A stretch of 64,000 nucleotides of DNA from Ursus arctos (GCF_023065955.2 NW_026622897.1:6081001-6145000); one strand, 5' to 3'; counted from the first letter of the stretch, positions 43,406-56,832 are shown. Translations and numbers: made by a program. Notes: a model not told the origin generated them from the sequence alone.

Positions 43406-45325
43406 ATTCTTTATGTTAATATGTGGAGAGCAGAATAAACCGAGTTTCATAATAACCAAGTTCTCTTTTGAATTCATGTCACTCAGTAAATGTACAGGTA
43501 ACCATTTTGTGGGCAATCAGTGGAGAAGAGGCAGTACTCACATACCAGGAATCAAACCCACAAGGCAGGCTTCCAGAGCATTTCTGGGCACAATGCATGG
43601 TCAGGTCCCACGATGTGGATTATTATTGCATCCCCCCTTTCAGACTGGGGGTAGGGAGTGTATATTAGCCTTTCTTCCAGGTCTCAGACAGTTTTTTTCT
43701 CTATTCAGTATATACTCTGCTCAGAGACTGGATCCTGGGAAATCAGTTGCATCTTTTCCCTAGCTACTTCATGTTGATGGTCTTTTCATCTGAGCATTGG
43801 GTGAGTGATTGCAATGACCCAGTTTGTTGTAATATCATGTGCATGACTGTATCGTGTATTGCTACACTGCATTAGAGTATGGTGATGGCTCTGTTTGAGC
43901 ACAAGGGACTTTTTATAGAATCTCTGCTGTGTGATTTGAGAATATTACTATGCTGCATATGGACTTGCCTTAAGTACTACAGTGAAAAAACAACACCGCA
44001 GAACTTCCACTAAAATGTAATAAGTCCAAAGTGGAATGATGCAGTTCTGAACCTCTCTTTCTTTTACTTCCAAACATGTACCTATAAGAATTGCTCAGAG
44101 GCTCTGAACATATAAATTGTAGAGCAAACTAGGTTTTATTAATGCAATCTCTTTTGGTGGTTGTGGGTCAAAGCACCCCTCTTAATCTCATTTGGTCAGA
44201 TTGAAAAGGCCTTCCTGCTTCTTATTGTATATTTCAGTATTTGATGGTATATGTGGATAAAATACACAGACTGAGCTTATCTTGAAAGAATTCCAGGAGC
44301 TCCCAGCATATTGGCAAGGGCAGTAATGATATAAAATCCCTTGTCTGCTGAATGATTAGTGAGGCTCATTTTGTGCTCCTTCTTCTAATGTATACTTTCT
44401 TTTTTGGACCAGCTTTAGACAAGTGATGTGACAGCTGGCTTATTCATAAGTTGGAGGATTTAGATCGTAGGTTTAAATTGTTTATTGGTTGCGTCTTGAT
44501 TTGAGCAACCAACATCTTCACATCTTTCAGCAGAGAGATTGTATCTCCATAGGCCCTCAATCAGTGCTAGTGGATATTCTTACTTCTTTCTTCTTCCCCT
44601 CCATATCTCCCCTGCATGCTTGGAAATTCTTTGTGGTGGAGGTAAAAATAAAAATGGGGAATTTGGGGAGAAATGAAAAGCAAGAGAGTTTTCAGTGTAT
44701 CTGGCAAATGGCACACAAAGGTATGCAAATAGTTGCCAATGACCTTTTGGGGTAGAGGTCTGAAGGCCAGCGATGGTTGCAGTTTGTCTTGGAACAGGCT
44801 TCTCACCACTTGTGGCTTCAGGCCAGCGGTACACTTTGCCCTGGGGGCATAAGAAGTGCCCCTGGGCTTTTGGTGGAGATATTTCTATTCCTCATTCCTC
44901 CTGACCTCTATTTCATGGTTTCTGGAGTTGGGTTTTATGGATGGTCTGATCTTTGAATCCTGCTGGGTGAAGCTGGGGAACTTGTGATGTCAGGTGAGTT
45001 CTGCCCAGAGGAAAATGGGATTCTTTAGTGCACATTCCTTTGGACAGACCTGCTGTGTTTGGTGTAGAGCCTATGTCTAAACACAGATGTGACAGAGGGG
45101 TAAAATGTGTTGAGGTTTAGAAGAATGGTGGGTGGATTTATTGGAATTTGGGAAAGAAAGATGGGATTTATATCCTTATATAGTGAAACTAGTCAGTGGG
45201 AATTATCATCTTGGCCTACTGTTCCCGATGCAGATAGGCCCACTGCCATTTGGGCTGATCTGGACCAGAGCAGAATTCCAAACCTGCATCTGGAGGTTGT
45301 GCTATACCCTTGGTTCATCCACTTG
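43406..45325. other. Unassigned, mostly unique sequence
   Basis: About 1.9 kb with no recognised transposon. The open frame 43413-43763 has no domain and no splice context. Minus-strand frames at 44567-44834 likewise. Could be unique intron or intergenic sequence. Confidence 0.4.
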
Positions 45326-45329
45326 CTCA

Positions 45330-45640
45330 TTTGTTTGTTCATTTATCCTTTCCATTTACCTATCCATTCATTCAACACCTTTGTGCTAGACTTTGAGCTG
45401 AGCTCTTTTGATAAAGAGTAAAAAGCCACCGTTCTCCCCTCACACCCTGGTAGGAGAGACAGACAGCTTGGTGATTATAGCATCAAGTGCTGTTATGCTA
45501 AAGGTAAGCACAGGGCTGTATGGGAATTCAGAAGAGGGGTGTCCCACACAGTCTTGGAAATGAGGCCTTGGTGGAGTGTTAGAGGTAGAGGGAGGGTTAG
45601 CGTAGTGAAGGAGGAGGAGAAGGGCCTTCTGGGCAGTGAG
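45330..45640 (+). repeat. Ancient L2-type repeat fragment (class uncertain)
   Basis: TCATTTATCCTTTCCATTTA with CCATTCATTCAACACCTTTG, then GGTAGGAGAGACAGACAGCT, AAAGGTAAGCACAGGGCTGT and TGAGGCCTTGGTGGAGTGTT show the 5865-type order. Confidence 0.5.
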
Positions 45641-45804
45641 ACCATGTCTTACCATCAGTTGAAGATGCTGTTTCAAAACTTTTCTTCTCAATTTTCAGAC
45701 TGACTGGAAGAGGCCTGGTATTGTCTGGGGTCAAGTTTCTTGCATGTTTACCAAATTCACTTGCCAGCTTTGAGTCGTATTGGCTCTAGCGATTGTTCAG
45801 TTCT

Positions 45805-46006
45805 TCTTTTTTTTTTTTAATATTTTATTTATTTATTTGACAGAGATAGAGACAGCCAGCGAGAGAGGGAACACAAGCAGGGGGAGTGGGAGAGGAAGAA
45901 GCAGGCTCATAGCGGAGGAGCCTGATGTGGGGCTCGATCCCATAACACCGGGATTACACCCTGAGCCGAAGGCAGACGCTTAACTGCTGTGCCACCCAGG
46001 CGCCCC
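45805..46006 (-). mobile_element. SINEC, reverse, young-type
   Basis: TTTTATTTATTTATTTGACA tail, GATAGAGACAGCCAGCGAGA, CTCGATCCCATAACACCGGG, GCTGTGCCACCCAGGCGCCC head. Perfect 14-bp target duplication GATTGTTCAGTTCT at 45791-45804 and 46007-46020. Translates as a spurious 67-codon open frame. Confidence 0.97.
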
Positions 46007-46020
46007 GATTGTTCAGTTCT

Positions 46021-47080
46021 GAAAAAAGAACGCGGAAGTCCCTGCTTAATTGATTTCAGGGAAAACAGATGTGTGTGCTATCTGCATAGACACCTTTATG
46101 GAGACTCTGATTTTCTTTTTAAGGAATTCACCACAAGCTTTGAGATGAAATCATTCTGGTTAAAATAATCCTTATGAACTGATAAAAGCTTGGATAGTCT
46201 TGGAATTTCCTCCTAAGACTGGTATTCAATGGCAAGACCCGAGGTCAAAAGATAACTACTTACGAAGGTGGTTGCAAGGGAATTGTTAGAGAAATGTTCT
46301 AACGAAATGGAGTTGAAGCCATTGGCCAGGCACTGTTCTTTGAAACGAAGGCCCAGCTTTGATCCTTTCAGACCGAATCTACAGTGGTTCACAACATGCA
46401 GTGTTTTATCATTTATCTTGCTCCCCATGTATACCACTCCTCCTTTTGCTCAGCCAAAAGCTCATATATTCATTTTTGGCTTTCTCAAGATGCGTGAGAG
46501 GGCTGAGGTATCATACCACACACGGCAGATTCTCTTTCTGTCAGAGAAATTGCCGAAGGTAAAGGGACCTTTTCCAATATCGCACTATGGTATCTAGATA
46601 TTTTTTCTTCTCTTTTCTGAAGTGGGGGGAAAAAAAAAGAGGCCTCAAGTTTGAGCACTGGCAACTCCTATCAAGTGTAGGATCTCAGTGATGAGAGAGC
46701 TCTGTTCCTCCTTGACTTGTGTTTTCATGAGGTTTAGTGGTAAATACCAAGCAACAAGAGGTGGCAGCTAGGTAATTTGTGCCCTAATTGATGTCTGCTC
46801 TGAAAATTTATGGTAGGTCCTGATTTTTAGACAAAGATAGCTAATTTATGTTGAGGCATAGGGAAATGGTCTAGATCAGAGAAATCTCTTTAATGGGCTA
46901 GATGTAGGAGATGATATACATGTGGTGGTTCAGAGGAGGGAATTGAACCAATACATAGGGAACGCTGAGCATACATGAAGATTGAACCCATGACCTCGAT
47001 CCCATTCCAACCAAACTCATGCAACTGAAGTTCTCAAAGGGTTGAAGGTGGGAATGGGAAAGTAGGCACCTTAGTGTGAA
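46021..47080. other. Unassigned sequence
   Basis: No transposon recognised. Open frames at 46213-46597 overlap on both strands with no domain, so no gene is called. Confidence 0.4.
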
Positions 47081-47084
47081 GTAT

Positions 47085-47300
47085 GCTCATTGGTATCAAA
47101 TGAATCTGGAGTTCAGATCTGGGTTTCCCACTCATGAGCTGTGTGGTTTTCGACAGGTTACTTAACCTCTCTGATTGTCCATTTCCTCTTATGTAACATG
47201 GAGAGAATTAATTTCAGGATGAATAGTAAAAACTAATTAATGAATATTGATAAAAAGAGGGATGTACAAACATGACCAGTACAGTGCCTGGTACTCCATA
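47085..47300 (+). repeat. MIR SINE, near complete
   Basis: CTCATGAGCTGTGTGGTTTT, CGACAGGTTACTTAACCTCT, TGTCCATTTCCTCTTATGTA and ACCAGTACAGTGCCTGGTAC are the MIR core and tail (consensus: agctgtgtgaccttgggcaagttacttaacctctctg). Ancient. Confidence 0.85.
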
Positions 47301-49150
47301 AAGGATACCTAAAATGTAGGCAAGATTAGCCAGAAAGTGATGAATATGGGTAGGACAGGGCTGAAACACGGGTGACTCCTGGGACAATGGGAAACCTTTT
47401 TATAAGACAATGGACCACACCACTGATCTTTTCCACTTCAAAGGCAATAATAATAGAAATAAAAACAACAATAACAAACAATGGTGTGGACTTTAGTAGG
47501 ATTTTTATGTTATTAAATGGTGTGGCTCTGACTCAGCAATGCTCAAATGCTGTCCAATATCCATTCCTTCTCCCCCAGTACCCCCCTTTGGGGCCTGAGC
47601 TTGAAGCTTAATTAGCATTGCCTTCCTTACAAGTCTTGGGCTCTGAAACCCTCTTATTAGCCACATGGATGAAGTGGTTAAATAAGTGGGAGAGCTAGCA
47701 GCTCAGTTTACAGAACAGGCTTGGACTCAGTCCATCCCAGGCTGCATTCCTACTGGGCAGTAGAAAAGCACCGAAGAGAGATGGCAAGCCCAGCTCTCTG
47801 AACAGTGTATTTCTCCAGCAAGGTGCATAGCAAGAAGGAGCGGTCACAGAGCCCAGAGGGATCCCACCCATTAGGAAGACATGGCCAAGCCTATCCCTGG
47901 CAGCTCCTTCATCCCTGGAGGAAAAGGGGTCCAGGAAGGGGACTGAAAATTTCTCTCCCCAGCAACGGGAGTGGTAGCCAGCATTTGCTGAGTGCCCGCA
48001 GGCAGGATTGTCTGGCTCCAAATCTCATGTCTTTAACCTCCCTGCTAGGAAGTCCCAGAAAGGAAGAAGGTGCTGCTTCTCTAATCTAAAAGACAAGGCG
48101 TGAATCTTCTTTGTGAAAATTATCCTAGCTCTGGCACATACTAATGTTTTCTATTTGCCTTACCTTTTAAGCTTACAGAGTGCCTTTAATCATATCCTAC
48201 TTCAGGTGTATTTTCTCTAGCTCTCAGCTTTTTAAACTGCCCAGCTTGGTAGATAAGTTGCTTTATTTTCATCTTAGAAATCTATACTGAGAAGTCTGTA
48301 TCTGTTATCTTGCCAGGCAAGCATTCTTGTTTTCGCTGCAGAGAATCAATTTTGTTTACATGTTAATAGAGTTAGGTCCGGATGATGTGTCCTAAGGTCT
48401 TCTTCAAGCAAATACAAGGTTGTGATGCTCTGTTAGAATGCATCTAGGGTGCAGAGCTAAAACAAAATAGATTCAGCTATGTCATTAGGTGCTTCTAATT
48501 ACAGACTCACAATTCTAGGAAACTTCTCCATCCACGTCTTCTCTGGGGAGTGGGGACACAAAAACCCAGCACTATCATTGCAGATATACCCCCTTAGACT
48601 GTGGTCTTGGATTCTCTTCTGGGTGCCTTCAGAAGCCTGATGGCTCGATGAAAAGGTTTTATGTATGGGAAAGATGCACCCTAGCAGTACCTGTTCTCAC
48701 TACTGTTATTTCAGCAGTAATTTGGTGCTATTCAGAGAAGGTTTGTTAAAAATGGCACATTCTGGATGTTTTGGAGAATTGTTTTAAAAGAGATCATAAG
48801 ACTTAATTCTTCCCTGCAAAGAGATTATAATTTATGGGGAATACCTGGCATGAATACGTGGCATTCAAGAACATTGAAGTGCTCAATTCAACGTAGAAAA
48901 ATTTTCAAAAAGTGTTTCGGGGAATAAGCATATTAGGAGCACACTTCTCAGCCAGTGTTATTACACACTCATGTGTCACAATCAGGTGCGAGATTGTTGC
49001 AGGTCATTTATTAGTAATAATAACTGAAGTCCTAAAATTTGTGAGCTACTTCTTTTTCATATGAATTAAGGTGGATTCAGTGTCATCCCTAAATTCCTTG
49101 CTTGTTTGCATGCTCAGATGCTTTCTTGAAGGAGAAAGAATCGAAGTGGT
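47301..49150. other. Unassigned, repeat-poor sequence
   Basis: 1.85 kb. 47700-48090 is moderately GC-rich and open on both strands (47695-48021 minus, 47805-48089 plus), but neither frame has a domain or a convincing splice pair. No transposon recognised. Confidence 0.4.
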
Positions 49151-49154
49151 TGAA

Positions 49155-49375
49155 GCTAACAAGCTGTAATTACAGTACTGCTCCCCGGTTAGGAGCTTGA
49201 GCCCTGGAGTCAGGTCATCTGAGCTCAAATCCCAGTTCCCTCACTTTGACCTAGACTTGCTGAGATTCCTCGTCTTGCTGTGAGGATGCAAGGAGATCAT
49301 CCGGGTACTGCCGCGCTTACCTTGCCTGCCATGAGGCAACCACTACATAAATGTCAGCCAGTGTCATTATTAATT
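49155..49375 (+). repeat. MIR SINE
   Basis: GAGCTTGAGCCCTGGAGTCA, GAGCTCAAATCCCAGTTCCC, ATTCCTCGTCTTGCTGTGAG and GATGCAAGGAGATCATCCGG, then GGCAACCACTACATAAATGT with GTCATTATTAATTATG, match the MIR layout. Diverged. Confidence 0.75.
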
Positions 49376-49870
49376 ATGTGCAGTGCTGGGTACACAGCTA
49401 TTGTTCTAAGAGGCCAGAACAAGGAGCAAGCAGTGTTGGCTGTGGTTCAGAAGGAAGGCCTAACCACAGGGTCAGTGCAGAGAACACTGCAAGTTTACAA
49501 GAGGGGTTGGTTTTCTTTTTCGCTGCTATATGCCTCAGCTGCTTGGGGTGCCCACCCCCATGCTACCCCTGCAGTCCATTTTCCTCCATTCTGATAAGCC
49601 GTTTTCTGTTGTCTTTAGAGTTTGGCTTGGTTCTTATGGGATTGGATTGTTTGGCTTTGGGAAGGTGTGTGATGTCTTGATTCTCTTCTCACACTCATGG
49701 AGAAAAATGCCACATCTGACTCTGAGCTGTCATTTCTATTCCTGCGCCAATGTAGACCTGCCCCACCCAGGTCAGGACACTACCCCTGAGGTGGATCTTT
49801 GTACTGTTCTTCAAACCCCAACTCCCCTTCCCCTCACTAACTCCCCTCGTTAACTCCCCTTAAGCCTACC
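49376..49870. other. Unassigned sequence
   Basis: Open in three plus-strand frames in part (49280-49853) without a domain. Nothing recognised. Confidence 0.35.
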
Positions 49871-51746
49871 AGCACTCATTTTTAAAAAAAATTTTTATTT
49901 TAAAGAAATAATTGTATTTTACAGATACATCAAAGGGAAGATAATGAAGCTTTACAAATTTATATTTGTGTTCAATAATTTTGAAGATTTTGCCATATTT
50001 GCTCTCTGTCCATCTCTTTTGGCTTCTTCTTTGATGAATTATTTTAAAGCAGATCCTAAGTATGTTCTTTCACAGCTATGTGCTGAAGAATGCGTCTGTA
50101 AAAACTATGGACATTCTCTAATATGACCACCATGATATATCATGTCTAACAAAAAGTAATTCTTTGGTATCATTGACTACCCTGATAGTTACCAAAAAAT
50201 TTTTTAAAGTTGGTGTGTTTGAATAAGGGCCCACACAAAGCCTACAAATTATGTTATATCGTAAATTTCCTTTAATCCAGATTAATGTCCTTCCTGCCCT
50301 GCTCTACCCATCTCCTTTTTTAGCCATACTGTTGGCTTACTGAAGAGAAGGCAGTCATCCTTAGGAATGGCTTCTGTTTTCTGTTTACCTGTTTGTTTCT
50401 TTTTGAAAGCTTGATCCCTCCATTGGTGTTGAGTCTTTATGTAAGAGTATGGAATGTTTTTCCATTTATCTAAATGTACTTTTTCATCTTTCCGTAGTGT
50501 TTACAAATTTTCCTTGGGTAGATGTTGCATGTTCCTTGCTCAGAGTATGACTATGTAGTTTGTCTTTTTAAGCCTTCTCCTCCTTTAAATAGCATAATAT
50601 TCTAGTGTGTGTATATATGGGAGCTACTGATGCTATGTATTAATTTTATATCCTGTTAGTTTACTGCATTGTCTGATTTTTGTAGTTTTTCATTGATTCT
50701 CTTGAGTTTTCTTAGTATACAGACCTGTTATTTAAAAATAGATCTAATTTTAGCTCCCAATTGCTCTATCTTATCTAATTGCATTGGCTGTTTCTTCCAG
50801 TGTCATGTTAAGTAGTTGTGGCAATAGTGGGTGACTTTGTGTTGTCTTACCTTAATGAGACTTCCCATAAGTATTTTGCCATTAGGTAAGGTACATGTTT
50901 AATTGATTTTTATTTTAGGAATGAGTGTGTATGTGGGAGTGTGTATGTGTGATCAGAAATGAATGTTGAATTTTTTCAAATGACTTTTTGGCATTGTTGG
51001 AGATGATAGTATGATTTCTCCTTTGACCTATTGCTATGATTAGTTACATTAATGGATTTGCTCATATGGAATCATCTTTTATTCCCAAAATAAACTCTCT
51101 TTGATCACAACATATTTTGATATAAGATTCTATTTTTAAGTTAGAATTTTTATATCAGTTTTCATACATGAGAATGATACATAGCTTTCTTTTTCATATT
51201 ATCTCTATATGCCTTTTATGTCAATGAATATATTTGACATACCTTCTTTTTCTGTGCTCTGGAACAATTTAAATAGCAACTAGACTATCTGGTTTTTAAC
51301 TGTTTTGTAGTATTCCACTACAATTTGTAAAACCATCTGGTCCTGGTGGTGTTTTGAAGAGTAGCTTTTTGAAAACCCTCTCAGTTATTTGTATGATAGT
51401 TGATCTGTTTGGATTTTCTATCTTAACTTTTTATTTTGACTGAAATTCTCCATTTCATCTAGGTTTTCAAATACTTGATCAGAATTGTGCCAATATAATT
51501 ACATAGATTAAACAAGTTTCATATTTTGATAGTTATTTTTCCTTTGCCATGTTTATTTTGTATATTTGTGCTTCCTACCCTTATTTACTAAAAACAAAAT
51601 TACTGCAGATTTGTCCATTTTATTCATTTTTTCAGAAGATAAGATTATTTCTTTATTAATACTATATATTCCATTTACTGATTCTTATTTCTGCTTTTAT
51701 CTTTAGTAATTCTTTGATTTTTCTTTCTTTTGATATTCTTTATGTG

Positions 51747-52124
51747 TTTTTTTTTTTAATTATGTTAGTCGCCATACAGTACATCCCTAGTTTTTGAGGT
51801 AAAGTTCCACGATTCATTACTTGGCGTTTAACACCCAGTGCACCATGCAATACATGCCCTCCTTACTACCCATCACCAGCCTATCTCATTCCCCCACCCC
51901 TCCTCCCCTCTGAAGCCCTCAGTTTGTTTCCCAGAGTCCATAGTATCTCATGGTTCATTCCCCCTTCTGTTTACCCCCCTTTCTTCTTCCCTTTCTTCTC
52001 CTACCGATCTTTCTACTTCTTATGTTCCATAAATGAGTGAAACCATGTGATAATTGTCCTTCTCTGCTTGACTTATTTCGCTTAGCATAATCTCCTCCAG
52101 TCCCGTCCATGTTGCAGCAAATGT
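51747..52124 (-). mobile_element. Young carnivore L1 3' end, 5'-truncated to about 380 bp
   Basis: TTATGTTAGTCGCCATACAG, TACATCCCTAGTTTTTGAGG, ACCCAGTGCACCATGCAATA, CCCCCACCCCTCCTCCCCTC, then TTCTACTTCTTATGTTCCAT and TATTTCGCTTAGCATAATCT in reverse order. Nearly the same region as 42646-42995, but about 35 bp longer into ORF2. No clear target duplication was found by eye. Landed in an old L1M of the same orientation. Confidence 0.87.
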
Positions 52125-53500
52125 TGTTTACATTTCCAAGCAGAAGGACTTTTAAAAGGTCTTATTAATGTCTAGTTTTATTATACTTTGGTCAGAATAT
52201 ACTGCATTTTAAAAAATTTACTGTAACTTTCTTTGTGGCCTAATGTGTGCTTAATTTTTATAAATGTTCCATGTGAATGCATAAAGAAGGTGCATTCTCT
52301 ATTATTAGAAAATGTTCAATACATATCAGTCAGGTCTATCATTGCTTGTTTATATCTTCTATATCCTTACTAATTGCTTTTGTCCATTTGATCTATCTGG
52401 TTCTAAAAGAAACCAATATGAGAATAGTTGTTTATTATTTTTTTTTTTCCTCTGGTGGGTTAAGCCCTCTTGTAATTATTGACCTAATGGGTATGTTTGG
52501 TGTTGTTTTTACTTTAACTCCTATGTTTTCTTTGCCTTGTATTGGTGTTTCTTTTGTTATTTGGAAGTTTCCATTTTTGTTAAAACAGACACATTTCTAT
52601 CTTGTTTAATATGCTTCATCACTTCTTATTTAGATATAAGCTACTGGTTTTCTGGTATGGCCAGTACAGAGGTTAACTAGTCACCATTTCTTTTTTCCTC
52701 CACTGTCTCTCTCCCATGCTCCAATGTTAGACAGTATTCTCTAAGTTCCCGTATGTCTGTGACCACTATGTTGAAGGAAATTTTAGATAGATTTTAAACC
52801 CTAGTTTTCGGTTTCTTTCTTTGAGTATGTTAAAAGTGCTACATTGTTTACCAGTATGAAATAATATAGTCAAAATGGATGTCTAGTCCTCTCTGTATTC
52901 TTTTCCTATAAATGACAGACTTTTTATAGATACACAAAGGACTTTTCCTTGCATTTAAAGGCTATGACTTTTACCAGGAAATGTTTGTGTTGACACTTCT
53001 GGATCAAGTTTCCATGGCAATAGTATACTTTTCAATATATAGATGCAAGTTTTCTTTTACTTCAGGAAATTTTTCTTGAAGTATAGTTTTAAACATTTGT
53101 TCTATTTCATTTCTTCATTTTTCTTTTTTGGGAGTGTACCGATTGTCTGTTTATTTACTCTTCTTTACTTATATTTATATTTTTCTTGACTATACAAAAA
53201 TTTGAAAATTTCTGACTGATTTGTTATTATTATTTTAATTATTTCCCTTCTGTCCTCCGTTTCCCAAAAGGTACTTTCTTTGGTTTCTATTCACTCTTGT
53301 GTTTCTTTAATTTAGTCTTAGATTCTGAAATTCTAATTCTTTTCTGAAATGTCAATTCTTTATTTTTCCTCGTCCTATAATATCTGAGCTTTTCTATTTC
53401 TTATTTGTGCTGTTGTTTCAAAGCTTTAATAATTCTCAAAATCTTGGTTACCTCATTTTGAAATAATTGAATAAAGTTTTCTGCTTTGTGGCCACATTTT

Positions 53501-53696
53501 TTTTTTTAAAGATTTTATTTATTTATTTGACAGAGATAGAGACAGCCAGAGAGAGAGGGAACACAAGCAGGGGGAGTGGGAGAGGAAGAAGCAGGCTCCA
53601 AGCGGAGGAGCCTGATGTGGGGCTCGATCCCACAACGCAGGGATCACGCCCTGAGCCTAAGGCAGACGCTTAACCGCTGTGCCACCCAGGCGCCCC
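53501..53696 (-). mobile_element. SINEC in old L1M, reverse, young-type
   Basis: AAAGATTTTATTTATTTATT tail, GACAGCCAGAGAGAGAGGGA, CTCGATCCCACAACGCAGGG, GCTGTGCCACCCAGGCGCCC head. Perfect 14-bp target duplication TGTGGCCACATTTT (53487-53500 and 53697-53710). Confidence 0.97.
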
Positions 53697-54059
53697 TGTG
53701 GCCACATTTTAAGATATATTTTCATTATTTGTCAGAGTGTTACAATGTTCTTTTTTAACTTTTTTTCCATGTCATCATTTTGTATGAGGCTGTTATTTTG
53801 TTCTTTTTCTGCTTGTTTAATATGGTATTAGGCACTTAGGGAAAAATGTCTATGGAAGACTGAGTTATGGTTATATTATTCTGGGGGTGTCCTTCAGAGT
53901 GCTCCCTTCTGTGCTGTTACCATGAAGAATTCAAGGTATGGCCTCTCTCTGAGCTGAGCTGGGTTAAGAAAACTTTCTCTCTATAGACCTTACATTCTCT
54001 GGTGATGCCCTCACCTTTAGAAGTTGCATTTTGCTGTTACAGTGCTTTCTAGGTTTACT

Positions 54060-55390
54060 CCATCAGTTAGCCCCCACTCTCTCCTTTATCTTTAGCCTCT
54101 CTCTTCCCTGTCTCTTCCTCCTTATCCTTTAAACACAATCATCTTAAAAAACAAATCCTTTTTTGACACTGTATCCCCTTCAAGACACCATCCAATCTTT
54201 CCTCCTCTTTTTACCCAAACATTGATGATTCACAGTCTTCGTTTCCTCATCTCCTAGTTACTACCACTGATTGTAAACTCCTTTCTATTTTCACCACATT
54301 TTTTGAAATAGATCTTATTAGTCACCAGTGAGTTCCTACCTGCAAATCTGATGGATACCTCTAGATTTATCTTATTTGACACCATTGTCATATCAAAACC
54401 GGTGATCATGCCCTCCTGTATTCTCCTGTGTGTCCCAGTAAATCCTCTCTGTCCATTCATTCTCCATTTCCTCACTCCTTCCTCTCCCTTTGCCCATACT
54501 TGAATATTCCTGCTTGCTCAGGCTCCATTTTGCTCATTTATCTTCCCATTCTACATTGTCTTGTTCGTGGTTTCATCTACTTTCAGAACTTTACTACTCA
54601 TAGGATGGTGACCACTAAAGCCTAGTTCTCTCCCTGAACTTCAAACTGGTTCATCTTTCTGTACGCTCAGCATCCCCAAATAGATGTTACAATGATATGT
54701 TAAAGTTAGTATACTTCAACATGAACTTGTCTTTCTTCTCTAGGATTCTTGATCTTGGTGGTGGCAGTCACACAAATTGGAAACCCAGGAATCATCTTTG
54801 ATTTCTTTCTTTTTCAATCATCTCCATTTGTGTATACATCAAATCCTGTGACATTCTATCATCATCTCTTGCCTAATGTGATACTAAATGGTCTTTTGGC
54901 TTGCAGTCTTGTCTCTCTCAATTACCGGCATCATCTGTCTGCTCGTTTCACTGCCCTACTTTAAATTTTCTATGGGTTCCTATAGCCTTCATGATAAAAA
55001 TCAAGTTCTGTGATATGAAGCTACAAGGACCCTTTGGCTTTCTCGACAGCTTCTTCTTTTACCACTCCTAGACTGTGACAACATGTTTGATCCATACTCA
55101 ACTGCTTTAGCTCTCTGAACATATTATGTGGTCTTGCTTTCCCATGCCTTTGCTCTTGCTGTTCCCTTCACCCTCTTTTCTTTGCCTGGGTCACTTCTAT
55201 TCATTCTTTAAGGCCAAATTCAGATATTAACTTTTTCATGAAGACTCCCTGACATCTGGCTGTCCCTTTCTCCAAACCTAAGCTGGATTAATTATCCTTC
55301 CTCACTGTTGCTCAGCATCCTTAGCTCACTGATGTCATTTTACTAAACATACTATATAGCAATAAATAGTATTTATTTTTGCCTCCTCCC
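54060..55390 (-). repeat. L2 LINE 3' region fragments, reverse orientation
   Basis: CTTATCCTTTAAACACAATC and CCCTGAACTTCAAACTGGTT, then AGTTCTGTGATATGAAGCTA with CAAGGACCCTTTGGCTTTCT, CATGCCTTTGCTCTTGCTGT with TTTGCCTGGGTCACTTCTAT, and GGCCAAATTCAGATATTAAC with TCATGAAGACTCCCTGACAT are typical L2 reverse-strand text. Probably two overlapping L2 pieces. Not coding. Confidence 0.65.
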
Positions 55391-56540
55391 CCAAGTCTTC
55401 CTTCAGATTTCCATGTTCCACATAGAAATCACTTCATATATATCCTATAGAACAAAACTACCCATTTGGATTTAGTACTATGGATACAGGTAAGAACATG
55501 ATTGTTTAATTTCTTAAAAATTTTATATCATTTATCGTATTAGCCCAAATGCCTTGCACATAGTTCATGCTTAATAATTATTCTGTACTAGATAAAATTG
55601 ATGGATACCCCTGCTCTTAAGGAGCACAGTCATTGGTGATATGATGAGACCAGAGGGAAAAGCTGCCAAGCTTAAAATGTGAAGAAACATGGCTTAGAGA
55701 AAAAAAGTCCCTGAATGAGGTTATTTGGAGAGCTGATAGCTCTCACTAACTAGCTGTGACCTTGTGGGGCCACCTTCCTGAATGTGAGTGCTGTGATCCC
55801 TCTGAGCTTTAACATTTGGTCCTGAGTCATAGTCTAACTTGTTATTTTCAAGAAGCTATTTTAAATAATATGGGATAGTTTGCAGTTACCCTGGTGCAGT
55901 GGACTGACAACTTAAAACCCAACACAAAATCATTAGCACCAAATATCTTCCCTGCAGACACAGATTCATGAATTCTTACCAGATGCTTTGACCTGAATTT
56001 CATGCCAGCTTTCCTCTACTTGCGAGCCCCCACTCATCCTGTTCCTCCCACCCACAGTGTTCTTCCTTTTCCCTCTGCCTACCCATCCCACCCTTCTTTC
56101 CTCCAAGGCCCAGATCACATCCTACTTCTCTATCTGTATTTCTCCTTTCTCTGTGCTTCTGTTTGCTGAAATTATGATCATTACCGCACTTCTGTGTTTA
56201 ATTGTTCCCCAAACATTTAATGTGACTTAAGTTTACCTTTATGATGAAAGTTTTTGAAACTCATAGAAGACTGAGGTGTGCGCCTTTAAAATCTTCAAGC
56301 CGCCATCAGGGACTAGCACTGTCAGGTTCATTGTGGGTCCTTATAAAATCCTTGCAGGATGATTGTTTTATGGTGCCAATAGTAGAAAAGGTGAACATTG
56401 AGTGAGGGCAGCTGGTGTTGTGGGAATACTTCCAGCTGAGTTTCCTCTTGGAGAAACTTCCTAGTTTCAGACCAAGTCTAAGATCTTTGCTATGAATCCA
56501 AACTCTGCTACTGTTATTTTGTATAGTTTTTAATTTTCAG
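55391..56540. other. Unassigned; L2-like pyrimidine-rich piece at 55990-56230
   Basis: 55990-56230 (CTGTTCCTCCCACCCACAGT, CTCCAAGGCCCAGATCACAT, AATTATGATCATTACCGCAC) has L2-like character. The rest is unassigned. At 56530 a pyrimidine tract ends in TTTTCAG, an acceptor-like site ahead of the open stretch that follows. Confidence 0.4.
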
Positions 56541-56541
56541 G

Positions 56542-56832
56542 TTGTTAACACTGATTGATGATGATCATTTGCTCAGGGAGGTTGAAAAAGATCTGTTTGG
56601 GACCTGTGATGCTTCCCTCTTGAAACCACAGGAAGCTTGCTTATTGGATAGAGCATCTCTTGAACAAAAGCCTGCCACTGTTATTAAAGATGCCTCAGCT
56701 GCGGTTGGACAGATGCCTTTGCTCAAAATGAGCTGCCCCAATCCTAATAGCTTCCTGCTGAGCTGGTCTGACTGTAGCTGCTGTTCCTCAGTGTTCCATA
56801 GCTTTGCCACACCACTTGAAGCTTTGCACTAG
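56542..56832 (+). other. Open frame with acceptor-like left edge, unsupported
   Basis: A 96-codon open frame starts one base after GTTTTTAATTTTCAG (acceptor-like, ends 56540). The peptide shows no domain I recognise and no strong donor ends it. The opposite strand is also open here (56565-56810), so chance is likely. Noted because it abuts the stronger candidate exon. Confidence 0.2.

Larger units (their letters stand above)
49875..53930 (-). mobile_element. Old L1M, reverse, about 4 kb, host to a younger L1 and a SINE
   Basis: 3' UTR-like part at 49875-50590 (TTAAAGCAGATCCTAAGTAT, TACCAAAAAATTTTTTAAAG), then RT region read backwards (GTTAGTTTACTGCATTGTCT, GGATTTGCTCATATGGAATC, CCATCTGGTCCTGGTGGTGT), endonuclease region (GTCAGGTCTATCATTGCTTG, TTTATAAATGTTCCATGTGA) and 5' region (TTGAAATAATTGAATAAAG, TTCATTATTTGTCAGAG). 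Interrupted at 51747-52124 and 53501-53696. Highly decayed; may be two nested old elements. Confidence 0.75.

Noticed and set aside
47695..48089. Overlapping frames on both strands in GC-richer DNA
   Set aside because: Open on both strands, no domain, and no splice pair as good as that at 56869-57042.
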